The notes beneath the pieces were generated by a model, which saw only the letters and a list, made by a program, of their open reading frames with translations, had not been told where the DNA came from and did no database searches. A DNA stretch of 64,000 nucleotides from Synaphobranchus kaupii (Eukaryota; Chordata; Actinopteri; Anguilliformes; Synaphobranchidae). Of this stretch, positions 11,500-23,571 are shown piece by piece (position 1 is the first letter of the stretch; each line of letters opens with the position of its first letter). The DNA lies in contig CM056376.1 in assembly GCA_029718625.1 (NCBI GenBank), forward strand, positions 83,906,541 to 83,970,540. The letters run 5' to 3'. The translations under genes were made by a program, and so were the position numbers.

Positions 11500-11775
11500 T
11501 CATGGAGGAAAAGGGACAAAAGAGGTGCTAGTTTGTGTTATGACGATAGGAGTTCCTTTAACATCTTTATCAGTTTTTGAGTGCTTAAGGTGAATGGTGA
11601 AATGACGTGAATTTAAAGATAAATCTGAGATGGTGAGATCAAGTGACGAATCAAATTTGTTTGCGCGCGTAGTGACTTCCCCACACCTGAGAAAACCATA
11701 GAATGCAATCAGGAAAACGACCTCCAACAGTGAGTCTACGTATGAATTAAAACACCCTTGTCTTAAGTGAGACAA
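11500..11775 (-). pseudogene. Tyrosine recombinase fragment of the DIRS/Ngaro element
   Basis: The minus-strand frame contains FLIAFYGFLRCGEVTT, the first catalytic-arginine block of YR retroelement recombinases, followed by LTISDLSLN and IHLKHSKTDKD, a standard continuation. The later His-X-X-Arg and Tyr blocks are not readable below 11500, so only the N-terminal part of the catalytic domain is left. The Met at 11775 is not a natural start. Confidence 0.75.
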
Positions 11776-12154
11776 CAGTTTGTGAATACATTTTTTTTAA
11801 AGTGAAGGGAAGGCTTTGCTTTGTGGGTTCCTTATTAGGCCATTTAAAAGCAGATGGAGGGATGGATTCCCGAACAGGCTACCGACTGAGGGATCCCTGC
11901 AACTTAAGTTAAATTATATGCCTGCAACGAATGCCTTAATAGAAGAAGGTTGCATTTTCCTTGACTCGAAACAGTGGACTATGAAGGCGCAAACAATTGG
12001 AATGTTAACAGGTAAGATGTGGACAGAAAAGTGGCGCAAAAAAGAGGAAAAATTATACCATGCTGAGTCGTACATTTTTTATGTAGATTTTGCCAATCCA
12101 GATCTCATGTAGTGTGACGCTGAGGACAAGTAGGCTTGCAGGGTAGCGTTTAAT

Positions 12155-12520
12155 CTAAAATGGTTTGGTTGAATGCTGGGCAAGACAGGCTTGCAGGGGC
12201 TGCATCGGGGCATGGTTTTTGGAATTCCTGAAATTTAAATCGGGACAAGGCATCAGCGATTTTATTGTCGAGCCCAGGTAAATAAACAGCACGAAGCGTG
12301 AAATTATGCATAACGCAAGTCCAGGTAAGGCGTCTACTAGCCTATTGATGAAAGGGACATATGAGCGCCCTTTGTTAATGATGTTGACAGTGGCTTGGTT
12401 GTCACAATAGGCCAAAATTTGTTTTCTTGGCCAGCTGTTTCCCCATAGGATGCAAGCAACGACGATCGGGTATAGTTCGAGCAAAGCTATGGATTGGATA
12501 TTGCGAGGCAGAGTTTGCAA
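12155..12520 (-). pseudogene. RNase H fragment of the DIRS/Ngaro element
   Basis: The frame gives IALLELYPIVVACILWG and ILAYCDNQATVNIINKG, the conserved Glu and Asp blocks of the RNase H region in YR retroelements, then INRLVDALP. In intact elements it follows the reverse transcriptase in the same polyprotein. Here a frame break and an insertion of low-complexity sequence (about 12600-12625) separate them. Confidence 0.75.
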
Positions 12521-12739
12521 CTCTTTAGGCCATGTTTCTGCAAACCACTGATTATTATAAAAACCCGCAAAACCAATGAAAGGCGCTGTGTCGGTGAAAA
12601 ATATATATATTTTTTTTTTTTTTAAAGTAGCTGATGTTTCGAGGTAGTCGTTATGAAAAAAACAAAAAACGAGATGCCGTTACAATTGTCACATAGCAAC
12701 GACCAGAACCGCAGGTCGGATCTAGGCTACACCCTGAAT

Positions 12740-13141
12740 CTAAAATAATATGATGTGTAGCTTACTCACAGTTTTAGATAAATCGAGCAGCCTTGATATA
12801 AAAGAACGTCCGTGAGGGATAATTTGCATAGCAAAGTTGAAATGACCCAATAGGGAGAGCAGCTCTTTTTTTGTAAGAGATTCTGCTTTCTCAGTATATT
12901 TGATAGCTTCGCGAATGCGAGCCAATTTATCCGACGGCAGAGAGGCCTGCATGAGATTACTATCTAAAATAATGCCCAGAAACTCGATAACTAAAGCAAA
13001 TCTGCTTGCAGTGAATGCGCAAGGTGCCGAGTGAATACGAATTATAAGCCTACTATAACTTCTAGTAGCCGAACTTAGTATGCACGAAGCAGTACCACAA
13101 TATCCGTAGTAGTAGTAGTATCCAAATAAAGCTACACGCAT
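12740..13141 (-). pseudogene. Reverse transcriptase C-terminal fragment of the DIRS/Ngaro element
   Basis: FLGIILDSNLMQASLP and LTKKELLSLLGHFNFAMQI with IPHGRSFISRLLDLSKTV are signature blocks of the thumb and connection of DIRS/Ngaro polymerases. The catalytic palm (upstream, above about 13060) is not recognisable, so the gene is truncated. Confidence 0.8.
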
Positions 13142-14040
13142 AACGTTGCAATGTGAATTAGGGTTATCTGCGAGTAGTATGTCAGTAGTAGGCTAGGCTG
13201 ATATAGCCTACAAATCCCTGGCAAAGATACAAATTAGCCATAATAATGACGAATAGGCTACAACACTTAAATTCAACCTGAAAACTAGTAGCTAGCTATC
13301 CGAGTAGGCTACGCAGATGCAGTAGGCCTACGAGCGCAATTATGTCGCGATAAATGAAAAAATACCATGCAGGATACAGATCGGGCCAATGCAATAACGT
13401 ATAAGATATAGAATGTACAAATACTTACCCGGTCAACAGTAGGTAGTCTTCACATCATTTACCGATTACACACACAGAACTAGTTACGATAATAGTTGGA
13501 GCAGCAGTGCGTTAAGACGTGAACTATGTAGACTAATTATTATGTCACCATTTTATTTATTTATTTATTTTTGTCTCAACTTACGTATCAGCATCCATGA
13601 ACGGCCACGAACCTCTCGTATCAGAAGCCAGCTCAATGAATAGCCTAGTTGGACCGCGTCCACAATGCATCAAGATCTCTTTGGTCTCCCACTTCCAGAA
13701 TGAGACAGCGAGTATGCGAACATGACCAACCAATGTTCCAGGGCAGGGTGTAGGGGTGTAGGTTTACCGTTTAGGTTAGCCCAAAGATCATATAAACGTT
13801 ACCATGTGTTTTATACCTCTAAAACCAATATAGTCTGTTAATGTTAGCTAGCAATCACCAGTTGGAAGGTTTCGAATAACAAACACGACAGGACGCACGC
13901 TTTAAATAGCAATAGCCTACGCAACTTGAATATATCGCCCTTCCTTGTCTGGGACGGGCGACGACTTTTTGCTAGCTTGCTTGATGCGGGAAAAGCGTAC
14001 GAATTGAAAGGGGGTGTGGAATATACAAGATCAGCGCAGG
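13142..14040. other. No gene seen
   Basis: This is where the upstream polymerase and gag regions of the YR element would lie, but no frame is readable. A T-rich run (13553-13573) is the only visible structure. Confidence 0.4.
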
Positions 14041-14049
14041 TAGTTTAGT

Positions 14050-14525
14050 CTGGTAGTGTGCAGTATGCATGCAGAAGGAAGCATGTTATTTGAATACATC
14101 GCCCCTTCCATAGCGACCACATGCTTAACCGTAACTGTAGTCGCTTAGCTTTAGCGACAATTTCAGGAATCCAGTTATTTTTCACTGGCAGTGTGCAGCA
14201 TGCGCCATGCATGTAGAAGGAAGCACGTTTAAAACAGCAGAATGTTATTTGAATACATCGCCAGTTTCCATAGCGGACCATAAGCTTAACCGAAACTTGC
14301 AGTCACTAAGCTTTAGCAACAATTTCAGGAATCCAATTAGTTTTCACTGGCAGTGTGCAGCCATGCATGCAAGGGAAGCACGTTTCGAATAAACGAATGT
14401 TATTTGAATATATCACCCTTTCCTTTTGTCTAGTGGACCATAAAGCTTAAGAACACAGAGCTTGACATCACTTAGCTTTTACGCAGAAATTGCAGGATTC
14501 CAATTCTTTTTCCCCACGGCATGTA
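14050..14525. repeat. Degenerate tandem repeat, period about 140-165 bp
   Basis: Three units begin with ggcagtgtgcag-like sequence (about 14050, 14188, 14348). Each holds gttatttgaatacatcgcc and atttcaggaatccaat-like segments. The array ends just before the outer A repeat. Confidence 0.75.
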
Positions 14526-14558
14526 GTAGAACATGCAGGATGTGCAGCGCAGAGGACC

Positions 14559-14744
14559 TTTTTGTGTGCAGCCGGCGTGCAGCGTGGATCCACCATGTTA
14601 GGGTGAGGCGGTTAAATAGACCGTCTTGTTATGTGAATGGACTGATAGGTGAATCGTCACTACTCAGCTGAGCTGTCAGCTGATTCATTTATGGCCGGGT
14701 TTCACTCTCGTGGCCTGCCTGAACTAACGCTATGCTCGATTCAG
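14559..14744. repeat. A repeat, outer copy (end of the YR element)
   Basis: Second copy of the repeat at 9817-10004, same orientation. It ends at attcag, after which the sequence changes to unique DNA. Confidence 0.8.
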
Positions 14745-14812
14745 CGAAATATTTGGCAATTTTTAAAGACGAACTAATGTAACGTTAACATTAATTGTCC
14801 TAATTGTCCTAA

Positions 14813-15178
14813 CTGTCCGTCTTTCGGATGAGACGTTAAACCGAGGTCTTGACTCACTGTGGTCATTAAAGATCCCATGACACTTATCGTAAAGAGTAGG
14901 GGTTTCCCCAGTGTCCTGGCTAAACTCCCAACCCAGGCTCATTCAATCTGCCACCCAATCATCCCCCAGTTTAATTGGCTAAAAAAAATTATTCTCTCCC
15001 TCTCCACCTCAGCTGATGTGTGGTGAGCATACTGGCGCAAAATGGCTGCCGTTGCATCACCCAGGTGGGTGCTACACATTGGTGGTGGTAGAGGCGAGTT
15101 TCCCCCTCATCATTGTAAAGCGCTTTGAGTATCTAGAAAGGCGCTATATAAATGCCATGCATTATTATTATTATTTAC
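14813..15178 (+). repeat. LINE/SINE-like 3' tail with ATT microsatellite
   Basis: The segment includes ctttcggatgagacgttaaa, gatcccatgacactta and gtaaagcgctttgagtatc. I recall these as a common 3' tail of dispersed non-LTR repeats in fish. It ends with an ATT run at about 15162-15176, the usual tail position. Only the last 365 bp are present. The exact family is uncertain. Confidence 0.6.
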
Positions 15179-15469
15179 ATTGCTTGGCACTGTTAGGTTC
15201 CATGTGGGGCTTGTTGTCACGATCCTGATAAGGGCTGGACCTAAATGCACGACCAAGAGGCAGGGGGACAGAAAAGGGAGTTTATTTAGGGGGCTTGGGG
15301 TAGTCCCAAGCCGTACACAGATTTTACACAACAGTAATAGAGAGGTTAGGGAGTTCTCCGGTGCTTGGAACTGCTCCAAGCCGGAGCTGGACTTGGAAGT
15401 CACCGGAAGTTCCAAGCCGGAACTGGACAGGACAGGAAACTGGAACGGGTTACTGGAACTGGATCACGG

Positions 15470-15765
15470 GAACATGGAGTTGTTCCACGCCGAAACTGGA
15501 CTTGGTACAGGAACTTGGACAGGAAACAGGAACGGGATCACAGGAACTGGATCACCGGAACATGGAGTTGTTCCAAACCGGAACTGGACTTGGTACAGGA
15601 ACTTGGACAGGAAACAGGAACGGGATCACAGGAACTGGATCACCGGAACATGGAGTTGTTCCAAACCGGAACTGGACTTGGTACAGGAACTTGGACAGGA
15701 AACAGGAACGGGATCACAGGAACTGGATCACCGGAACATGGAGTTGTTCCAAACCAGAACTGGGC
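15470..15765. repeat. 88-bp minisatellite inside the LTR
   Basis: The phrase catggagttgttcc recurs at 15473, 15561, 15649 and 15737, an exact 88-bp period. Units are nearly identical. A long open frame across it is a by-product of the repeat. Confidence 0.9.
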
Positions 15766-15769
15766 TTGA

Positions 15770-15985
15770 TACGGGAAATGGGAGTTCCACACCGGAACTG
15801 GACTGGTTCTGGACCGGAAGGTCCAACAGGAACTGGAACACGGGAACGTGGTGTTGTTCCAAACCGGAACTGGACTTGATACGGGAGACGGGAGTTCCAC
15901 ACCGGAACTGGACTGGTTCTGGACCGGAAGGTCCAACAGGAACTGGAACACGGGAACGTGGTTTTGTTCCAAACCGGAACTGGGC
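15770..15985. repeat. 110-bp minisatellite inside the LTR
   Basis: Two units of a related but different repeat start with gggagttccacaccgg at 15780 and 15890. They share the aaccggaactgg core with the 88-bp array next to it, so both grew from one simple motif. Confidence 0.85.
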
Positions 15986-16560
15986 TTGGTACTGGATACT
16001 GGACGGAAGGTACCGCAACACAAACAGGGAGTGGGAAACAGCTACAGACTGGCAGGAACAATGGAGGTGGTTAACGAGACAGGAAATGTACAAACAGGAG
16101 AACCGCAAACAAACAGGACTGGGTAGTAACAACAGCAGGCAATGAGCATTTAAGCCCCTAGACAGAACCAAACTGAAGTTAGCAGCAAGGACAGGGATTC
16201 GAGGATCAAGGTACAAGCACAAGTTAAAGAGAAGCAACAAGGTTAGGAAAGCAACAAAGGTAATGAACCAGCCCTGGAGGGGAGACAGCAGGTGGGTTAA
16301 ATAGGGGAGTGTAATTGGAAACAATCAGGAAAAGCATGAGAATGAAGACATGGGTGATTGAACAAATGAAGGGTGCAGAATGCATGCAACAACGGGGAAA
16401 GGAGATTGGTTGAAACCGGAGTGGGTAAAAGGAGTGAAACAAACAGAGGGAACACGCCCAGTCTGCAGCAACAGGGAAAACACGGACAAGGGAATCAAAC
16501 ATGACACGGAGGGAGAAGGTAAAACATGGAAAACGGACAGGATGGGAACGGGACGTTACA

Positions 16561-18607
16561 CTTGTAATGCTACCTAGCTAACGTTAGTTGATAGCTCACA
16601 CGGTGTGGCGCTTCATTAACGTTACAAATAATATTGTGGACATGTCTCAAAGGAGTAACGTTAGTAGGTAAATTAACATTTTAATCTCACTAGCGAAGTT
16701 AGATAGTAGCTGTATTATTTCTAGCTTTGTCTCTCGGTAACGGTAGCTAGCCTGTTGTTGCTGTTCGGTCAGAGTTATGTGGAATTGCTGTGATCACTGA
16801 CCTGGCTAAATATTAAGCAAAATAACGTTATCCAACTTGCTCTCTTGAGTTTATTTGCCCACACCTCTTGTGATTCAGAAAAATGTTCAACCATACGGAA
16901 CATTCTAAACTCGCTTTGGACTTTTAGGCTATGGTTACACTAGTCACTTCAATGCGACTTCTGGCATCCGATATCGCTAGGCTGCATTAAGTGACAGGTC
17001 TGGACGCGCACAAATCTGATTTTGTCCTCATTGGGATCGGATCTGCCAAATCACTTGGTGAGGTGGCCTAGCACACTTTGAGATCGGAATTGCTTGTTGT
17101 CTGGACATAATCAGACTTCTCAAAAATTCACCGGAAAAACGTCTTTAAACACGCCCAAATATAGGCTCCGAGATGAGTACTACTGCACAGAACTGTTCAG
17201 CGGTACGCTGAGGTAAAGACGAGGCTGTAGCTGTTCACAAATTTGATTGAATGTGTGCTTTTGCATTTGGAAATTGAGCAACCAGTCGGAATCATGCACA
17301 ATATGGTCCCACCAGTGCTGGCTACGTTCGCGAACCCATAGCCTCCTCTACTCTCAAACTTTCAATTAGCCTTCCGTTGCTAGCAAATTTATGCCCCAAT
17401 GTTAAGTCAATGGACAATTCATTTCCGGTATTGTAGAATTATAAAGGTTTATTTAAAAACTGTACAATAAACAGAAATATCACCGTCAAAAGCATTAGTC
17501 CATGTCACGCCCGACATATCGCTATGTCAACTATTAGAGAATTTGAGCTAGGTCGTTTGAAAAAAAAGTCTTAATCTAAATGTAAATTTTTTTATGTACT
17601 TAATTGTATGAAAACGTCTTAACAAATCTTTCCCATATTTGTTTTATGTCGAGATATTGATGAGATGAGTTGATCTGCCAAGTGGCTTGGTAATTGGTAC
17701 TAAAACGGCTGAGATATTGACGGGTGAAATTTCGATTTTAACATGTAAGTTGCAACCAAAACCAAACTTAGTTAATGTAAGTGACAATTAAATTGAAAGT
17801 ATCCAATTAGTATGTTAGTCCAACTCAATAATAAAAAGTTTGGACAGATAGGATACAATACAACAAAGATGGAGCAGCTGACAATGATCATTTTGATCGT
17901 CTGTTAGAGTGGAACCTTTGTTAATAGTAACCTTTGGCCAGATAGGCTACTTAACTGCACAGTATCTGGTGGTCCTGTTTCTTGACAACATGAACATTTA
18001 ACCAGCCAGACCTTTTACTTTTTAGATCTTGTGGCTTTCTTGCTAAAATGGTAAGTTTCCATTTCTACTTGGCTAGCTAGCTTGTTAAGTAGCTTATAGC
18101 CAGCTGGGAATCCCACATTCATCGGGGCAAGCCAGCATTATGTGTAACTTAAGTGTGAAAATTTAATTTGTTCTTGGATCTAAATAGTCTCACTGCATGT
18201 TTTCTATCATGGATAGCTAGCTAGCCATCTATTCCACTGAAATAGCACAGTTCAACTGTGTTTGAGTTAAATGGTGGTCTGGGTGGTTTAAAACCCAAAC
18301 AAATTATTCAACACCAAACTAGCTCAGCAGCAAACGTTACCACCTATTTGTACCGCCCAACCCATGTTAGCTGCTATCTTTATTGCAGACCACTAAATTT
18401 ACCAAAAAGGGCAGAACAAAACATAATAATTTGCACAAGATGAAATAAGCAATTCCTCTGGTACCCATGTGTGCAAGAGCACAAGCAGAAATGAGCGTCG
18501 TGAACAAAGTGCACAGAGCAAGTTCTGTCAAATAACTCTTGCTGTGCCCGACCAATGGTTCGGCCTCAGCAAACACATGTTCTCATACTCAACCAATCAC
18601 TTGCACA
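16561..18607. other. No gene seen; one MITE-like stretch
   Basis: Mostly AT-rich single-copy-looking DNA with no coding signal. 16928-17150 (ggctatggttacactagtca, gatcggatctgcc) resembles the element at 62855-63085 and is probably a decayed MITE. Confidence 0.4.
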
Positions 18608-20160
18608 TGTAACAGTCGGGTGTAGGGCTGCTTATGTAATGACTACGCCACCTAGGGAGTTGCACCCTAGGAAATAGTTCTGCACCACAGATGCACCTAG
18701 TTACACAAAATGGGTTCCCCAGAGTTCTTTACAATAATAAGTCAGAGACGTGGTCTAGAATTCAAAAAGGAATGGTTTTATTGGAAAATACGATTTGTAG
18801 AAGAATAGCTGGAAGAGCTGTGGAATCAAGATCACTGAAACAGGACTAACAATAATAGTTAATTTAATAGAGTTGCAATTCATCAATTATAAGAGAATAC
18901 ATTGACAATACTCCCAGTATTCACGCCAACTACAGAATCAGGATAACTGGGAGTAGAATTAATAGGAGTTATAACATTGACTAAATATCATTATTTATTA
19001 CAATTTTGGTAGAAAAAAGGATATGTTTAACAATGCTTCCAGTATTTATAAAACCAATTGGCTAGCTAGAGTTAATTAACTACAGTGGGTAAGGACGCTG
19101 ACGGGGAGAAGTATACTCACCAACAAGGGGAGGGGGCCCACGGTGCAAAAGTACTCACCAAATAGTGCTCCCACAGCAATGGCTTATACACAGCAAAAAT
19201 CAGTGGCAAATGCGTGATTTCCGTGCAATTAAATTACCACACGAAGTGAAGGGGGGAAGCTCCACTAATGACTAAACCCCACCACCAGACAGCGTCGTGC
19301 CCACTGTTGGTCAGAAAACAATAAATTAGCTATTTAAAATAGATACAAAACACATTACCAATACCAGTTAGTTAATATTAAAACCTTGCCACTTGTGCGC
19401 TGTTCGAGAATATTACCAGACAGCAGGGCAGCGCGACAAGCACAAAACAAAACGCAGCTTACAATTATACCAAACTGTAAACTACCATCCGCTTATACGA
19501 AACAGAATATACTTAAACAAAATGTATCCAAAGGAAGGCAAAACAAACGTAACTAAAGAGGAAAAACAGCAAATAAGGTTGCACCTAAAAATAAAACAAA
19601 ATCAGTCAGCTTACATTTGTTCTTCTGCTTAAAATTACCTCGGACGCCCAACAACAGTCCTACTTCACCATAGGTCTACATTACCTGGTCTAGCAGCGCA
19701 TGTGAGCCAACAAAGCCATTTACCCAGATAGGCAACCGGTCACGGAGCTCATTCACTGGCGTATCAACACCTTTAAATGAGAAATAAATTTAGCGAAGTA
19801 GCACCAAACCATCGCAACACTTCACACTCTGGGAAATAACCTACCTAATAATGGCGATCACCACGGATATACCTCAACCGGGGGAAAGTAGCACGCTGTG
19901 ATTAAAATATATATTAGTTCAGGCCAGGGATTACTAATGGACATAAACTGGCAAACAAACATTTTGCTTACCGATAGCCACCCAAGCAGGAGACCGGGTA
20001 GAGAGAACAAATCAGGAGCAAGCGCACGAGGGGGAGAGGACAGGTAAGGAGAGTTTAAATACTAGAACAGGTAATTGGCAGCAGCTACCTGGGTGGCCAC
20101 AACCACACCCCCATTAAGCTACCTCAGATCGGAAGTAAAGCGTTTACCCATCCTGTCACA
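18608..20160 (-). mobile_element. Probable solo LTR (1553 bp)
   Basis: On the minus strand it begins tgtgacaggatggg (20160) and ends gactgttaca (18608). CACA lies on both sides (18604-18607 and 20161-20164), a possible 4-bp target duplication, though CA-rich sequence weakens this. Minus-strand signals fit an LTR: a TATA-like gtatttaaac near 20055 and an AATAAA near 18780. No primer site or polypurine tract is adjacent. Confidence 0.65.
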
Positions 20161-21422
20161 CACACATCACTAATGGAGCGCCCCTTTTAAAAGCGAGACT
20201 CATACTGCTCTCATACTGCTTTGGGTGGGCTGCTCTTGTTTCGTTGTAATATTTTGCTGCTCACCCTCCATGACCCCAGCGTCCACCTGTTGTTTGGATC
20301 TGGTTCTATGTACTTGGGGGGTTTTGGTGTACATCTCCTGTTTAGTAGGGGAGATGTCGTGCTCCCTGTTTGATAGGTAGTGCACGCTGGTGCGTGCACT
20401 AGAACTACATAGAGCAGATCCATTCAGCGTCAAACCAAAATACTATATATTCGTTCATATATTACATACGCGAGTTATCTTGACAGAACTCAAATCATGA
20501 ACCTCAGGATTGAAGACCAATTGATCTGCATAGAATGGTGTGAACATAATAGATTATATGATCCAGCCATGTAACCTCCTCAGATGCATCTTGTCTCTAC
20601 CTTTTATTTGGTGAGGTTTTCTTTTTATAGTCATTTTACAAAGTTTTTGGTGCTGGTACCTCTAAATACAAATTCATACTACATTCAGCACCCAATCAGT
20701 ATAACTTTTGCTTTCAATTTGCCAGTAGAAAACATATGGGATTTTGCCTGTTTGGCTCATTAGGGTATAAATGTCTAAAGCTTTTATATTTGCATTTGTA
20801 TTGTTTATGATTCAGTTGTCTCAAACAGCCAGCCTACATAAGAGTGGAATCAATTTCCTAGAATAAAATCATATTTGTTTGTTGAGAGATCTGTGCCCCT
20901 TGTGTTCATCCAAGGCTTTTTTCTTATTTATTTGCAATCTGAATTGCTGGAATAAAAAGAGCTGTGGCAGCAGTTGCAGCAGCACTCTGGAGGAAAGAGG
21001 CCTTAAATGGTGCTCCAATACTTGAATATCATGGCCTGTAATGGCGGAAGGGTCATACAAGCAAAGCTGAGCTGAGAGGCAGCAAAGACAGAAAGGAGTA
21101 AAGAAAGCTGAGTGCAATGAGGTGAGGGGGGGTGGGGGGGTTTAGAAGAACAGCTCGCAATTATTTTTCATGAAAGAAGCCCCGAAACAGGACCAAAACA
21201 TGCGCCCTGATCTGACATAGTGAGAGAAAATTATCCCAGGAAAGAAAATGCTGCCAAATGTGCTTGAAGAAGAGACACTTCTGGCTTGGGGAAGTGTTTG
21301 CTTCCTGCCAGAACGCTGGTACTACTAGGACACATTATCAGGGACATGATGTGTATCACCTCAAAATCACTGCCCTTCCATAAAGAACACTCTTGTGTGC
21401 TGTAGTTGGATAAACACTTATT
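20161..21422. other. No gene seen
   Basis: A short minus-strand open frame (20200-20433) has no recognisable motif. The rest is unassigned AT-rich DNA. Confidence 0.4.
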
Positions 21423-22105
21423 AGTATACTGTGGAGTCAGTTTCGGAGGACCAGACGCAACAGGGAGGGAATTCAGAAAGTTATTCCCCATAAGGAAATA
21501 ACCAGTAGACGGAAATAATCCATGAAAAGGAAGGAAATAACTAAGAAAGGGACAAAACTCCCGGCATAAAGCCAAACGAAAAAATAAGCCTAGAAAAGGT
21601 GAGCGAAGGCTCAAGCAGAGCACTGACAGAGAGAAGGAAATAATGAACCTCACTCACTCCTAAAGAGCGAACAGACGGAGGTAACAGGAAACGAAAGAGA
21701 AATGAAAACAACCCAGAAAATACTGTCCGAAACACTCGAAGGCTTGAGTGTAGAAAACAAAAAAAAGAAACAAAAAATCTCTCACTCTAGAAAACAAGAA
21801 AGGAGGAAGGGAAACAGTAAGTAAGGAACTGTCTCAGCGAGACCAGCACAGGAGACAGAAATGAGGGACAGAGAAATGCAAAAGCGAAACAAAATCCTAA
21901 GGAACACTAATGCATTAAAAGGCAAGTCCCGCGTTAACCCAAAGCAAGGCGATGGGGAAAAGTGGTCTCCTTAAAATGCCTAACCTATACCATACCGGCA
22001 ACGTGCAGTAGTGAAACAACACCGAAGCAACAGAAAACAGAAGCACAGGGCTTTTATAGCAGGCAGGTAACCTGAAACAGGTGCGATGACTGAGAGCCGA
22101 GACAT
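21423..22105 (-). repeat. LTR-like A-rich segment
   Basis: The base bias (A-rich on plus, T/C-rich on minus) is like that of the other LTRs here. A minus-strand TATA-like ctataaaagccc lies near 22055. I could not define ends or a target duplication. It may be a truncated LTR or another T-rich repeat. Confidence 0.35.
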
Positions 22106-22793
22106 TTTCATTTTGTACAGGCCAATCCCTTGAGAGTAATTGCTGTCTGTTCTACACACATTGCAAAAAGCTGAGAAAAAAATTCCAGCTTCAGGGGATT
22201 AGGAGAATGGCTTAGATGGACTAAACTGCAGACTCTCATAATTTTTCTCCTTCCAGTTCTTTACCAATCATGTTCAGGATGTGACTTGAAACTCGCAGTG
22301 GCAGAACACAGCACCATTTTCAGCATAACGCCCCGAACCCACCAGACGCGCAAGCGCAAGCGCACGCACACTGTTGTGCTTCACTTCCGCTCCCATGTTA
22401 ACAAATTGCCGCGGTTCTCACCGGCCACGCACAGCTGGCTGGCAGGCGGATGTGGAGCTGATTTTTCCGCTCTGGGCAGAATTCTCTGGTTGTCCGCATG
22501 CGCAATCTTATAGAAATACATTGTATATGCTCAATATCTGCATCATATCACTACGTATTAATGTTTTTCAACCTACTAATAGTTTTACTATTGTTATTAA
22601 TTATTTTAATACATATTATATTTTAATATAGGCCCTAATGAAAAATGAAAAAGGGAACAGAGACAATCACCATTGTGGGATGAATGAAGTTAAATCAAGT
22701 CATACATTTTGCATATAACCAGTCCCATTTTTATAATGCTTTTTCTTTATTATAGTATACAAATGTATTTATCTTTGTTCAATTAATTAAGAC

Positions 22794-23571
22794 TAGGGGT
22801 GTGAATCTTTGGCTTCACAGCGATTCGATTCGATTAACGATTCAGTAGTTGGCGATTCGATTCAAGGACACTTTTTTTTTGTTGGAACGATTCGATTCGA
22901 TTCTGTAAACCACGATTCGATTCAATAACTTTTAACCAAAATTCTATATCCATGAAATAAACATGCAATAATGCGAGTGAGACTATCTGTATTCTTCTGA
23001 AAGGTGAAAAAATAAACAGACAGCAGAATTACTTATTAAACATATTTATTCTATAAAAAAAGTAGTCCTGCATAATATTTTATGCTGAATACAAAAATGT
23101 AATTAAACATGGCTCAGTTATTTTGAACATTTTTCAATAGGCTACATGCTGGCAGGGAAGAGAGTGGGTGGGTGAGTGAGTGAGTTAAGAGTCAGTGAGT
23201 GAGTGGGTGGGTGGGTGAGAGTGAGTGAGAGGGTGGGTGAGTGAGTGAGAGGGTGGGTGAGAGTGAGTGGGTGGGTGAGTGAGTGAGAGGGTGGGTGAGT
23301 GAGTGAGAGGGTGGGTGAGAGTGAGTGAGAGGGTGGGTGAGTGAGAGGGTGGGTGAGAGTGAGTGGGTTTCACAAAAAAATGTGTAAACTAAGTCTTAAA
23401 ACAATAATCATAATTAAGAATCGCGATTCATAAGATTTAAAGCATTTATATCGATTATTGGTGAAGCCAAAGCGATTCATTCTATTTATTTATTTTAGCA
23501 GATCGATTTAGTTGAATCGGTAGGACTGACAATCGATTCATCGATGCATCGCATGAATCGTTACACTACTA
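22794..23571. mobile_element. hAT-like MITE nested in copy A
   Basis: Ends taggggtgtgaa and (inverted) tagtagtgtaac fit hAT termini. ATTAAGAC is present at 22786-22793 and 23572-23579, a perfect 8-bp target duplication. Related copies at about 32887 and 39620 (inverted) show the uninterrupted site. Near both ends are many cgattcg/gaatcg words. No coding region. Confidence 0.8.
23160..23368. repeat. GTGA/GTGG minisatellite
   Basis: About 200 bp of gtgagtgagagggtgg-type units inside the hAT-like MITE, with larger units of about 30-40 bp on top. Its minus-strand open frame is only a Ser-His-Pro repeat. Confidence 0.9.

Larger units (their letters stand above)
7403..14744 (-). mobile_element. 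DIRS/Ngaro-like tyrosine-recombinase retroelement, degenerate
   Basis: On the minus strand the order is reverse transcriptase (13141-12740), RNase H (12520-12155), tyrosine recombinase (11775-11500). That is the order of DIRS and Ngaro elements, which integrate with a recombinase and not a DDE integrase. A 186-188 bp direct repeat (A) lies at 9817-10004 and 14559-14744. A second direct repeat (B) of about 108 bp lies at 7403-7511 and 10001-10112. A at one end and B-A-B at the other is the split direct-repeat plan of Ngaro; DIRS1 has inverted ends. The gap between the left B and its neighbouring A holds a Tc1 insertion and another repeat. All ORFs are fragments. Confidence 0.6.
15215..16560 (-). 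mobile_element. Solo LTR (1346 bp) with internal minisatellites
   Basis: The plus strand starts tgtcacgatcctg and ends gacgttaca, so both ends have TG/CA. CTTGT occurs at 15210-15214 and again at 16561-16565, a perfect 5-bp target duplication. Read on the minus strand there is a TATA-like tatttaaccc near 16300 and an AATAAA signal near 15290, in the right order for a promoter and a polyadenylation site. No internal coding region is attached, so this is a solo LTR left by recombination between two LTRs. It resembles gypsy LTRs in layout; family unproven. Confidence 0.8.

Noticed and set aside
11816..12112. 98-codon plus-strand open frame inside the YR element
   Set aside because: Opposite in strand to the element's genes and without known motifs; possibly antisense chance.
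15180..16145. 321-codon open frame and several others
   Set aside because: They come from the 88-bp and 110-bp minisatellites, which are open in several frames on both strands and lie inside an LTR.
23185..23373. His-Pro-Ser-rich open frame
   Set aside because: Only a translation of the GTGA/GTGG minisatellite.
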